This document shows, piece after piece, positions 13,401 through 25,075 of a stretch of 64,000 nt of DNA. This DNA is from Mimachlamys varia (lineage: Eukaryota > Mollusca > Bivalvia > Pectinida > Pectinidae), in contig OX392540.1 in assembly GCA_947623455.1 (NCBI GenBank), positions 9,689,432 through 9,753,431 on the forward strand. Reading direction: 5' to 3'. The notes beneath the pieces were generated by a model, which worked only from the letters and a program-made list of their open reading frames with translations, made no database searches and was not told the DNA's origin. The first letter of the stretch is position 1, and every line of letters starts with the position of its first letter. The translations under genes and the position numbers were made by a program.

Positions 13401-16400
13401 TTCAGAGTTTACCTCCTTTCCTGTTTACATGAAAACATGAAGTCTGTCTGTCCTGTATTCAGTGTTTCCCTCCTGTCCTGTTTACATGAACACATGGAGT
13501 CTGCCTGTCCTGTATTCAAAGTTTCCCTCCTGTTCTGTTGACATGAACACATGAAGTCTGCCAGTCCTGTATTCAGCGTTTCCCTCTTGTCTTGTTTACA
13601 TGAACACATGTAGTCTGCCTGTCCTGTATTCAGAGTTTCCCTTCTTTCCTGTATTCAGAGTTTCCCTCCTTTCCTGTTTACATGAAAACATGAAGTCTGT
13701 CTGTTCTGTATTCAGAGTTTCCCTCCTGTTCTGTTTACATGAACACATGAAGTCTGCCTGTCCTGTATTCAAAGTTTCCCTCCTGTTCTGTTTACATGAA
13801 CACATGAAGTCTGCCAGTCCTGTATTCAGCGTTTCCCTCCTGTCTTGTTTACATGAACACATGTAGTCTGCCTGTCCTGTATTCAGAGTTTCCCTTCTTT
13901 CCTGTATTCAGAGTTTACCTCCTTTCCTGTTTACATGAAAACATGAAGTCTGTCTGTTCTGTATTCAGAGTTTCCCTCTTGTCTTGTTAACATGAACACA
14001 TGGAGTCTGCCAGTCCTGTATTCAGAGTTTCCCTCCTGTCTTGTATTCAGAGTTTCCCTCCTGTCCTGTTTAGACGAACACATTAAGTCTGCCAGTCCTG
14101 TATTCAGAGTTTCCCTCCTGTCTTGTATTTAGAGTTTCCCTCCTGTCCTGTTAACACGAACACATAAAGTCTCTCAGTCCTGTATACAGAGTTTCCATCC
14201 TGTCCTGTATTCAGAGTTTCCCTCCTGTCCTGTTTACATGAACACATGAAGTCTGTCTGTCCTGTATTCAGAGTTTCCTTCCTGTCCTGTTGACACGAAC
14301 ACAATAAGTCTCCCAGTCCTGTATTCAAAGTTTACCTCCTGTCCTGTATTCAGAATTTCCCTCCTGTCCTGTTTACATGAACAAATGAAGTCTGCCAGTC
14401 CTGTATTCCAAGTTTCCGTCCTGTCCTGTATTCAGAGTTTCCCTCCTGTCCTGTTTACACGAACACATTAAGTCTGCCAGTCCTGTATTCAGAGTTTCCC
14501 TCCTGTCCTGTATTCAGAGTTTCCCTCCTGTCCTGTTTACAGGAACACATGAAGTCTGCCAGTCCTGTATTCAGAGTTTCCATCCTGTCCTGTTTAAATG
14601 AACACATGAAGTCTGCTTGTCCTGTATTCAGAGTTTCCCTCCTGTACTGTATTCAGAGTTTCCCTCCTTTCCTGTTTATATGATCACATGAAGTCTGCCT
14701 GTCTTGTATTCAGAGTTTCCCTCTTGTTCTGTTTACATGAACACATGAAGTCTGCCAGTCCTGTATTCAGTGTTTCCCTCCTGTCCTGTTTACATGAACA
14801 CATGGAGTCTGCCTGTCCTGTATTCAAAGTTTCCCTCCTGTTCTGTTGACATGAACACATGAAGTCTGCCAGTCCTGTATTCAGCGTTTCCCTCTTGTCT
14901 TGTTTACATGAACACATGTAGTCTGCCTGTCCTGTATTCAGAGTTTCTCTTCTTTCCTGTATTCAGAGTTTACCTCCTTTCCTGTTTACATGAAAACATG
15001 AAGTCTGTCTGTCCTGTATTCAGTGTTTCCCTCCTGTCCTGTTTACATGAACACATGGAGTCTGCCTGTCCTGTATTCAAAGTTTCCCTCCTGTTCTGTT
15101 GACATGAACACATGAAGTCTGCCAGTCCTGTATTCAGCGTTTCCCTCTTGTCTTGTTTACATGAACACATGTAGTCTGCCTGTCCTGTATTCAGAGTTTC
15201 CCTTCTTTCCTGTATTCAGAGTTTCCCTCCTTTCCTGTTTACATGAAAACATGAAGTCTGTCTGTTCTGTATTCAGAGTTTCCCTCCTGTTCTGTTTACA
15301 TGAACACATGAAGTCTGCCTGTCCTGTATTCAAAGTTTCCCTCCTGTTCTGTTTACATGAACACGTGAAGTCTGCCAGTCCTGTATTCAGCGTTTCCCTC
15401 TTGTCTTGTTTACATGAACACATGTAGTCTGCCTGTCCTGTATTCAGAGTTTCCCTTCTTTCCTGTATTCAGAGTTTCCCTCCTTTCCTGTTTACATGAA
15501 AACATGAAGTCTGTCTGTTGTGTATTCAGAGTTTCCCTCTTGTCTTGTTTACATGAACACATGGAGTCTGCCTGTCCTGTATTCAGAGTTTCCCTCCTGT
15601 CTTGTATTCAGAGTTTCCCTCCTGTCCTGTTTAGACGAACACATTAAGTCTGCCAGTCCTGTATTCAGAGTTTCCCTCCTGTCTTGTATTTAGAGTTTCC
15701 CTCCTGTCCTGTTAACACGAACACATAAAGTCTCTCAGTCCTGTATACAGAGTTTCCATCCTGTCCTGTATTCAGAGTTTCCCTCCTGTCCTGTTTACAT
15801 GAACACATGAAGTCTGTCTGTCCTGTATTCAGAGTTTCCTTCCTGTCCTGTTGACACGAACACATTAAGTCTCCCAGTCCTGTATTCAAAGTTTACCTCC
15901 TGTCCTGTATTCAGAATTTCCCTCCTGTCCTGTTAACATGAACAAACGAAGTCTGCCAGTCCTGTATTCCAAGTTTCTGTCCTGTCCTGTATTCAGAGTT
16001 TCCCTCCTGTCCTGTTTACACGAACACATTAAGTCTGCCAGTCCTGTATTCAGAGTTTCCCTCCTGTCCTGTATTCAGAGTTTCCCTCCTGTCCTGTTTA
16101 CAGGAACACATGAAGTCTGCCAGTCCTGTATTCAGAGTTTACCTCCTGTCCTGTTTAAATGAACACATGAAGTCTGCTTGTCCTGTATTCAGAGTTTCCC
16201 TCCTGTACTGTATTCAGAGTTTCCCTCCTTTCCTGTTTATATGATCACATGAAGTCTGCCTGTCTTGTATTCAGAGTTTCCCTCCTGTTCTGTTTACATG
16301 AACACATGAAGTCTGCCAGTCCTGTATTCAGTGTTTCCCTCCTGTCCTGTTTACATGAACACATGGAGTCTGCCTGTCCTGTATTCAAAGTTTCCCTCCT

Positions 16401-19400
16401 GTTCTGTTGACATGAACACATGAAGTCTGCCAGTCCTGTATTCAGCGTTTCCCTCTTGTCTTGTTTACATGAACACATGTAGTCTGCCTGTCCTGTATTC
16501 AGAGTTTCCCTTCTTTCCTGTATTCAGAGTTTACCTCCTTTCCTGTTTACATGAAAACATGAAGTCTGTCTGTCCTGTATTCAGAGTTTCCCTCCTGTTC
16601 TGTTTACATGAACACATGAAGTCTGCCTGTCCTGTATTCAAAGTTTCCCTCCTGTTCTGTTACATGAACACATGAAGTCTGCCAGTCCTGTATCCAGAGT
16701 TTCCCTCCAGTCCTGTATTCAGACTTTCCCTCCTGTCTTGTTTACATGAACACATGAAGTCTGCCTGTCCTGTATTCAGAGTTTCCCTCCTGTCTTGTAT
16801 TTAGAGTTTTTCTCCTGTCCTGTTAACACGAACACATAAAGTCTCTCAGTCCTGTATACAGAGTTTCCATCCTGTCCTGTATTCAGAGTTTCCCTCCTGT
16901 CCTGTTTACATGAACACATGAAGTCTGTCTGTCCTGTATTCAGAGTTTCCTTCCTGTCCTGTTTACACGAACACATTAAGTCTCCCAGTCCTGTATTCAA
17001 AGTTTACCTCCTGTCCTGTATTCAGAATTTCCCTCCTCAGTCCTGTTTACATGAACAAATGAAGTCTGCCAGTCCTGTATTCCAAGTTTCCGTCCTGTCC
17101 TGTATTCAGAGTTTCCCTCCTGTCCTGTTTACACGAACACATTAAGTCTGCCAGTCCTGTATTCAGAGTTTCCCTCCTGTCCTGTATTCAGAGTTTCCCT
17201 CCTGTCCTGTTTACAGGAACACATGAAGTCTGCCAGTCCTGTATTCAGAGTTTCCCTCCTGTCCTGTTTACACGAACACATTAAGTCTGCCAGTCCTGTA
17301 TTCAGAGTTTCCCTCCTGTCCTGTATTCAGAGTTTCCCTCCTGTCCTGTTTACAGGAACACATGAAGTCTGCCAGTCCTGTATTCAGAGTTTCCCTCCTG
17401 TCCTGTTTAAATGAACACATGAAGTCTGCTTGTCCTGTATTCAGAGTTTCCCTCCTGTACTGTATTCAGAGTTTCCCTCCTTTCCTGTTTATATGATCAC
17501 ATGAAGTCTGCCTGTCTTGTATTCAGAGTTTCCCTCTTGTTCTGTTTACATGAACACATGAAGTCTGCCAGTCCTGTATTCAGTGTTTCCCTCCTGTCCT
17601 GTTTACATGAACACATGGAGTCTGCCTGTCCTGTATTCAAAGTTTCCCTCCTGTTCTGTTGACATGAACACATGAAGTCTGCCAGTCCTGTATTCAGCGT
17701 TTCCCTCTTGTCTTGTTTACATGAACACATGTAGTCTGCCTGTCCTGTATTCAGAGTTTCTCTTCTTTCCTGTATTCAGAGTTTACCTCCTTTCCTGTTT
17801 ACATGAAAACATGAAGTCTGTCTGTCCTGTATTCAGTGTTTCCCTCCTGTCCTGTTTACATGAACACATGGAGTCTGCCTGTCCTGTATTCAAAGTTTCC
17901 CTCCTGTTCTGTTGACATGAACACATGAAGTCTGCCAGTCCTGTATTCAGCGTTTCCCTCTTGTCTTGTTTACATGAACACATGTAGTCTGCCTGTCCTG
18001 TATTCAGAGTTTCCCTTCTTTCCTGTATTCAGAGTTTCCCTCCTTTCCTGTTTACATGAAAACATGAAGTCTGTCTGTTGTGTATTCAGAGTTTCCCTCC
18101 TGTTCTGTTTACATGAACACATGAAGTCTGCCTGTCCTGTATTCAAAGTTTCCCTCCTGTTCTGTTTACATGAACACGTGAAGTCTGCCAGTCCTGTATT
18201 CAGCGTTTCCCTCCTGTCTTGTTTACATGAACACATGTAGTCTGCCTGTCCTGTATTCAGAGTTTCCCTTCTTTCCTGTATTCAGAGTTTCCCTCCTTTC
18301 CTGTTTACATGAAAACATGAAGTCTGTCTGTTGTGTATTCAGAGTTTCCCTCTTGTCTTGTTTACATGAACACATGGAGTCTGCCTGTCCTGTATTCAGA
18401 GTTTCCCTCCTGTCTTGTATTCAGAGTTTCCCTCCTGTCCTGTTTAGACGAACACATTAAGTCTGCCAGTCCTGTATTCAGAGTTTCCCTCCTGTCTTGT
18501 ATTTAGAGTTTCCCTCCTGTCCTGTTAACACGAACACATAAAGTCTCTCAGTCCTGTATACAGAGTTTCCATCCTGTCCTGTATTCAGAGTTTCCCTCCT
18601 GTCCTGTTTACATGAACACATGAAGTCTGTCTGTCCTGTATTCAGAGTTTCCTTCCTGTCCTGTTGACACGAACACATTAAGTCTCCCAGTCCTGTATTC
18701 AAAGTTTACCTCCTGTCCTGTATTCAGAATTTCCCTCCTGTCCTGTTTACATGAACAAATGAAGTCTGCCAGTCCTGTATTCCAAGTTTCTGTCCTGTCC
18801 TGTATTCAGAGTTTCCCTCCTGTCCTGTTTACATGAACACATTAAGTCTGCCAGTCCTGTATTCAGAGTTTCCCTCCTGTCCTGTATTCAGAGTTTCCCT
18901 CCTGTCCTGTTTACAGGAACACATGAAGTCTGCCAGTCCTGTATTCAGAGTTTCCCTCCTGTCCTGTTTAAATGAACACATGAAGTCTGCTTGTCCTGTA
19001 TTCAGAGTTTCCCTCCTGTACTGTATTCAGAATTTCCCTCCTTTCCTGTTTATATGATCACATGAAGTCTGCCTGTCTTGTATTCAGAGTTTCCCTCCTG
19101 TTCTGTTTACATGAACACATGAAGTCTGCCAGTCCTGTATTCAGTGTTTCCCTCCTGTCCTGTTTACATGAACACATGGAGTCTGCCTGTCCTGTATTCA
19201 AAGTTTCCCTCCTGTTCTGTTGACATGAACACATGAAGTCTGCCAGTCCTGTATTCAGCGTTTCCCTCTTGTCTTGTTTACATGAACACATGTAGTCTGC
19301 CTGTCCTGTATTCAGAGTTTCCCTTCTTTCCTGTATTCAGAGTTTACCTCCTTTCCTGTTTACATGAAAACATGAAGTCTGTCTGTCCTGTATTCAGAGT

Positions 19401-19580
19401 TTCCCTCCTGTTCTGTTTACATGAACACATGAAGTCTGCCTGTCCTGTATTCAAAGTTTCCCTCCTGTTCTGTTACATGAACACATGAAGTCTGCCAGTC
19501 CTGTATCCAGAGTTTCCCTCCAGTCCTGTATTCAGACTTTCCCTCCTGTCTTGTTTACATGAACACATGAAGTCTGCCTG
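13123..19580. repeat. Higher-order repeats, offsets 1561 and 2813 bp
   Basis: The block at 13123 recurs at 14684 and 16245 (offset 1561 bp). A larger block then repeats with an offset of 2813 bp: 14684 to 17497, 15665 to 18478, 16245 to 19058. 2813 is 1561 plus 1252, so the larger period is a nested duplication containing the smaller one and a shortened version of it. This is a second level of hierarchy. Confidence 0.7.
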
Positions 19581-19859
19581 TCCTGTATTCAGAGTTTCTC
19601 TTCTTTCCTGTATTCAGAGTTTCCCTCCTTTCCTGTTAACATGAAAACATGAAGTCTGTCTGTCCTGTATTCAGAGTTTCCCTCTTGTCTTGTTTACATG
19701 AACACATGGAGTCTGCCTGTCCTGTATTCAGGGTTTCCCTCCTGTCTTGTATTTAGAGTTTCCCTCGTGTCCTGTTAACACGAACACATAAAGTCTCTCA
19801 GTCCTGTATACAGAGTTTCCATCCTGTCCTGTATTCAGAGTTTTCCTCCTGTCCTGTTT

Positions 19860-22800
19860 ACATGAACACATGAAGTCTGCCAGTCCTGTATTCAAAGTTT
19901 CCGTCCTGTCCTGTATTCAGAGTTTCCCTCCTGTCCTGTATTCAGAGTTTCCCTTCTGTCCTATTTACAGGAACACATGGAGTCTGCCTGTCCTGTATTC
20001 AGAGTTAACCTCCTTTCCTGTATTCAGAGTTTCCCTCCTTTCCTGTTTACATGAACACATGAAGTCTGCCAGTCCTGTTTTAAGAGTTTCCCTCCTGTCC
20101 TGTTAACATAAACACATGGAGTCTGCCAGTTCTGTATTCAGAGTTTCCCTCCTGTCCTGTTCACATGAACACATGGAGTCTGCCTGTCCTGTATTCAAAG
20201 TTTCCCTCCTGTTCTGTTGACATGAACACATGAAGTCTGCCAGTCCTGTATTCAGCGTTTCCCTCTTGTCTTGTTTACATGAACACATGTAGTCTGCCAG
20301 TCCTGTATTCAGAGTTTCCCTCCTGTCCTGTATTCAGAGTTTCCCTCCTTTCCTGTTTACATGAAAACATGAAGTCTGTCTGTCCTGTATTCAGAGTTTC
20401 CCTCCTGTTCTGTTTACATGAACACATGAAGTCTGCCTGTCCTGTATTCAAAGTTTCCCTCCTGTTCTGTTTACATGAACACATGAAGTCTGCCAGTCCT
20501 GTATGCAGAGTTTCCCTCCTGTCCTGTATTCAGAGTTTCCCTCCTGTCTTGTTTACATGAACACATGAAGTCTGCCTGTCCTGTATTCAGAGTTTCTCTT
20601 CTTTCCTGTATTCAGAGTTTCCCTCCTTTCCTGTTTACATGAAAACATGAAGTCTGTCTGTCCTGTATTCAGAGTTTCCCTCCTGTCCTGTTTACATGAA
20701 AACATGAAGTCTGTCTGTCCTGTATTCAGAGTTTCCCTCCTGTCCTGTTTACATGAAAACATGAAGTCTGTCTGTCCTGTATTCAGAGTTTCCCTCCTTT
20801 CCTGTTTACACGAACACATTAAGTCTGTCAGTCCTGTTTTTAGAGTTTCCCTCCTGTCCTGTTAGCATAAACACATGGAGTCTGCCAGTCCTGTATCCAG
20901 AGTTTCCCTCCAGTCCTGTATTCAGACTTTCCCTCCTGTCTTGTTTACATGAACACATGAAGTCTGCCTGTCCTGTATTCAGAGTTTCTCTTCTTTCCTG
21001 TATTCAGAGTTTCCCTCCTTTCCTGTTTACATGAAAACATGAAGTCTGTCTGTCCTGTATTCAGAGTTTCCCTCTTGTCTTGTTTACATGAACACATGGA
21101 GTCTGCCTGTCCTGTATTCAGAGTTTCCCTCCTGTCTTGTATTCAGAGTTTCCCTCCTGTCCTGTTTAGACGAACACATTAAGTCTGCCAGTCCTGTATT
21201 CAGAGTTTCCCTCCTGTCTTGTATTTAGAGTTTCCCTCCTGTCCTGTTAACACGAACACATAAAGTCTCTCAGTCCTGTATACAGAGTTTCCATCCTGTC
21301 CTGTATTCAGAGTTTCCCTCCTGTCCTGTTTACATGAACACATGAAGTCTGCCTGTCCTGTATTCAGAGTTTCCCTCCTGTCCTGTATTCAGAGTTTCCC
21401 TCCTGTCCTGTTTACATGAACACATGAAGTCTGCCAGTCCTGTATACAAAGTTTCCGTCCTGTCCTGTATTCAGAGTTTCCCTCCTGTCTGTTTACAGGA
21501 ACACATGGAGTCTGCCAGTCCTGTATTCAGAGTTTCCCTCCTGTCCTGTTTAGACGAACACATAAAGTCTGCCTGTCCTGTATTCAGAGTTTACCTCCTT
21601 TCCTGTATTCAGAGTTTCCCTCCTGTCCTGTTTACACGAACACATGCAGTCTGCCTGTCCTGTATTCAGAGTTAACCTCCTTTCCTGTATTCAGAGTTTC
21701 CCTCCTTTCCTGTTTACATGAACACATGAAGTCTGCCAGTCCTGTATCCAGAGTTTCCCTCCAGTCCTGTATTCAGAGTTTCCCCCCTGTCCTGTTTACA
21801 TGAACACATGAAGTCTGCCAGTCCTGTATTCAAAGTTTCCGTCCTGTCCTGTATTCAGAGTTTCCCTCCTTTCCTGTTTACATGAACACATGAAGTCTGC
21901 CAGTCCTGTATCAAGAGTTTCCCTCCAGTCCTGTATTCAGAGTTTCCCTCCTTTCCTGTTTACATGAAAACATGAAGTCTGTCTGTCCTGTATTCAGAGT
22001 TTCCCTCCTGTCCTGTTTACACGAACACATGCAGTCTGCCTGTCCTGTATTCAGAGTTAACCTCCTTTCCTGTATTCAGAGTTTCCCTCCTGTCTTGTTT
22101 ACATGAACACATGAAGTCTGCCTGTCCTGTATTCAGAGTTTCTCTTCTTTCCTGTATTCAGAGTTTCCCTCCTTTCCTGTTTACATGAAAACATGAAGTC
22201 TGTCTGTCCTGTATTCAGAGTTTCCCTCTTGTCTTGTTTACATGAACACATGGAGTCTGCCTGTCCTGTATTCAGAGTTTCCCTCCTGTCTTGTATTCAG
22301 AGTTTCCCTCCTGTCCTGTTTAGACGAACATATTAAGTCTGCCAGTCCTGTATTCAGAGTTTCCCTCCTGTCTTGTATTTAGAGTTTCCCTCCTGTCCTG
22401 TTAACACGAACACATAAAGTCTCTCAGTCCTGTATACAGAGTTTCCATCCTGTCCTGTATTCAGAGTTTCCCTCCTGTCCTGTTTACATGAACACATGAA
22501 GTCTGCCAGTCCTGTATTCAAAGTTTCCGTCCTGTCCTGTATTCAGAGTTTCCCTCCTGTCCTGTATTCAGAGTTTCCCTTCTGTCCTATTTACAGGAAC
22601 ACATGGAGTCTGCCTGTCCTGTATTCAGAGTTAACCTCCTTTCCTGTATTCAGAGTTTCCCTCCTTTCCTGTTTACATGAACACATGAAGTCTGCCAGTC
22701 CTGTTTTAAGAGTTTCCCTCCTGTCCTGTTTACATAAACACATGGAGTCTGCCAGTTCTGTATTCAGAGTTTCCCTCCTGTCCTGTTCACATGAACACAT

Positions 22801-23280
22801 GGAGTCTGCCTGTCCTGTATTCAAAGTTTCCCTCCTGTTCTGTTGACATGAACACATGAAGTCTGCCAGTCCTGTATTCAGCGTTTCCCTCTTGTCTTGT
22901 TTACATGAACACATGTAGTCTGCCAGTCCTGTATGCAGAGTTTCCCTCCTGTCCTGTATTCAGAGTTTCCCTCCTTTCCTGTTTACATGAAAACATGAAG
23001 TCTGTCTGTCCTGTATTCAGAGTTTCCCTCCTGTTCTGTTTACATGAACACATGAAGTCTGCCTGTCCTGTATTCAAAGTTTCCCTCCTGTTCTGTTTAC
23101 ATGAACACATGAAGTCTGCCAGTCCTGTATGCAGAGTTTCCCTCCTGTCCTGTATTCAGAGTTTCCCTCCTGTCTTGTTTACATGAACACATGAAGTCTG
23201 CCTGTCCTGTATTCAGAGTTTCTCTTCTTTCCTGTATTCAGAGTTTCCCTCCTTTCCTGTTTACATGAAAACATGAAGTC
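19860..23280. repeat. Higher-order repeat, offset 2626 bp, array edge
   Basis: Blocks at 19870, 20275 and 20279 recur at 22496, 22901 and 22905, an offset of 2626 bp. This part nearest the array edge holds more diverged unit variants (tttagcataaacac, tatgcagag, ttacaggaacacatggag) than the middle. That is the usual pattern when homogenisation is weaker at array edges. Confidence 0.65.
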
Positions 23281-24062
23281 TGTCTGTCCTGTATTCAGAG
23301 TTTCCCTCCTGTCCTGTTTACACGAACACATTAAGTCTGCCAGTCCTGTTTTTAGAGTTTCCCTCCTGTCCTGTTAGCATAAACACATGGAGTCTGCCAG
23401 TCCTGTATTCAGAGTTTCCCTCTTTTACTGTATTCAGAGTTTCCCTCCTGTCTTGTTTACATGAACACATGAAGTCTGCCTGTCCTGTATTCAGAGTTTC
23501 TCTTCTTTCCTGTATTCAGAGTTTCCCTCCTTTCCTGTTTACATGAAAACATGGAGTCTGTCTGTCCTGTATTCAGAGTTTCCCTCTTGTCTTGTTTACA
23601 TGAACACATGGAGTCTGCCTGTCCTGTATTCAGAGTTTCCCTCCTGTCTTGTATTCAGAGTTTCCCTCCTGTCCTGTTTAGACGAACACATTAAGTCTGC
23701 CAGTCCTGTATTCAGAGTTTCCCTCCTGTCTTGTATTTAGAGTTTCCCTCCTGTCCTGTTAACACGAACACATAAAGTCTCTCAGTCCTGTATACAGAGT
23801 TTCCATCCTGTCCTGTATTCAGAGTTTCCCTCCTGTCCTGTTTACATGAACACATGAAGTCTGCCAGTCCTGTATTCAAAGTTTCCGTCCTGTCCTGTAT
23901 TCAGAGTTTCCCTCCTGTCCTGTTTACAGGAACACATGGAGTCTGCCAGTCCTGTATTCAGAGTTTCCCTCCTGTCCTGTTTAGACAAACACATAAAGTC
24001 TGCCTGTCCTGTATTCAGAGTTTACCTCCTTTCCTGTATTCAGAGTTTCCCTCCTGTCCTGT

Positions 24063-24212
24063 TTACACGAACACATGCAGTCTGTCACTTGAGTAAGCTC
24101 CCAAGAGGATGTTCCTCGTAGAGTGGATAGCATTAAGGGAACACACGGATCCTAAGTTGTCTGGGTCGTAGAATATCACAAGTACTTCACATGAGTTATT
24201 GTATATCTCAGT
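24063..24212 (-). CDS. WDR76-like protein, terminal coding exon
   Basis: This is the last exon of a minus-strand gene for a WDR76-type WD40 protein. In animals WDR76 is a DDB2-related beta-propeller; it is known as a CUL4-DDB1 substrate receptor and has a yeast relative, Cmr1. The exon starts after a clear 3' splice site (tttttgttccag) and holds 49 codons plus TAA, in phase with the upstream exon. Recognisable motifs are the end of a blade (T-E-I-Y-N-N-S), D-P-D-N-L-G-S-V-C-S-L-N-A-I-H, T-R-N-I-L-L-G and the final S-S-D-R-L-H-V-F-V. They match the family pattern S-V-C-S-I-N-x-x-H-P-T-R-x-I-L-x-G-G-N-S-S-G-x-x-H-V-F as I remember it. The last ~20 nt and the stop codon are also the first bases of array 1, so the coding end and the satellite overlap. 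No poly(A) signal lies next to the stop. Confidence 0.85.
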   Translation of the reverse strand, partial: TEIYNNSCEVLVIFYDPDNLGSVCSLNAIHSTRNILLGAYSSDRLHVFV

Positions 24213-24257
24213 CTGGAACAAAAACAATAGCATCAACTTAAAACTGGAAATATATCA

Positions 24258-24369
24258 CCAGAGAAAAAGGAGAAGTAGTTGTTTAATTTTTTTTTAAAGA
24301 AAGGATGGACTGACGAACGGATGATGGTAGGGTAAGCTTAATTTGGTCCTTTGGACCAGGTGAGCTAAA
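24258..24369 (+). repeat. Tail of an interspersed repeat with a palindromic end
   Basis: The segment ends with ggtcctttggaccaggtgag followed by ctaa, preceded by gacgaacggatgatgg. The end can fold (ggtcc-ttt-ggacc). The same tail occurs at 30541-30576, and a shortened one is at 27040-27118. I remember this family as very abundant in bivalve genomes. This copy has only the 3' part. Confidence 0.6.
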
Positions 24370-24618
24370 GTTAGTGTGGGCTTATTACCGAGCATGGGTT
24401 TATTGCCGGAGAAATACGGTAAAATATGTTCTTGTTTAACTGGGTCAGTCTTTGGCTAAAAGACTTGAGATTTTATCTAAAGGTAGATCAGTGAGGTATA
24501 TGATACTTAAAGGTTTTAATTAGCACAAATATCTCTTTCCCTGTAGAAGGAAGGGGTGTGTTTCTTGGGCCAGGTGCACTAATTAGACTGAATACATTGT
24601 AGAACTTTAAAATCACTA

Positions 24619-25075
24619 CCGTAATTTCCTGCGTATTACCCGCATCGGGGTATAGCCCGCAGGAAGTAAATTAACGCATTTTGGAGTCTTTTGTTAAATA
24701 AATTCCAGATAACCCGCACTGGCAGATTGCCAGCGGGTTATACATCGAATGTATACCTAGTACGAGTGTACTTCGTATGTGACTTTGTGATTTATTGTTT
24801 TGAATGTTGAAAATCAGAGACATATGATGGAAATATTGTGTTTATTTTTGTAAATATATATGTTTATGTGTATAAGTAAAGATATTTTTTGCTTACAAAT
24901 AGCGTAGATCTACATGCTGATAGAAGCAGAAACATTTAACAATGTATATAGCCCGCATTTGTTAATAATTTGGTTAAAAAATCCACAGATAGTCCGCACC
25001 GGCAGATAGCCCGCACTAGGCATCTTCTGATGTAAAAAATTGTATAGTCCGCGTGTAATACACAGGAAATTATGG
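24619..25075. mobile_element. MITE of 457 bp with inverted ends and TA target duplication
   Basis: The left end (ccgtaatttcctgcgtatta) and the right end, reverse-complemented (ccataatttcctgtgtatta), match at 18 of 20 positions. TA lies directly outside both ends (24617-24618 and 25076-25077), the pattern of Tc1/mariner-type target duplication. The inside has several degenerate copies of a cccgca motif and a foldable cccgcactggcag/ttgccagcggg. No transposase frame is present. The element sits in the WDR76-like intron. Its superfamily cannot be fixed from the ends alone. Confidence 0.8.

Larger units (their letters stand above)
1..24084. repeat. Array 1: 57-bp/25-bp satellite, about 24 kb
   Basis: This is one continuous tandem array that starts before the window. 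The long unit is about 57 bp: a 32-bp part (cctgtttacatgaacacatg, then aagtctgcctgt) followed by a 25-bp part (cctgtattcagagtttccct, then cctgt). Extra 25-bp parts are inserted at intervals, so the array alternates 57-bp and 82-bp spacings. Variants recur in fixed order (tttacatgaac, tttagacgaac, ttaacacgaac, tttaaatgaac, tttatatgatc, ttgacatgaac), which shows higher-order organisation. The plus strand is pyrimidine-rich. Because 57 is a multiple of 3 and the unit lacks stops in some frames, short repetitive ORFs of 60-116 codons appear on both strands; I read them as by-products. The array ends inside the last exon of the WDR76-like gene at about 24084. Confidence 0.97.

Noticed and set aside
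1..24084. Regular repeats resembling a CRISPR array
   Set aside because: The 'spacers' are themselves repeated, there is no unique spacer sequence and the host is a eukaryote with spliced genes.
610..24121. Many 60-116 codon open frames on both strands in array 1
   Set aside because: They are the same 19-residue repeat read in frames without stops, begin and end wherever a 25-bp unit shifts the frame, and occur equally on both strands.
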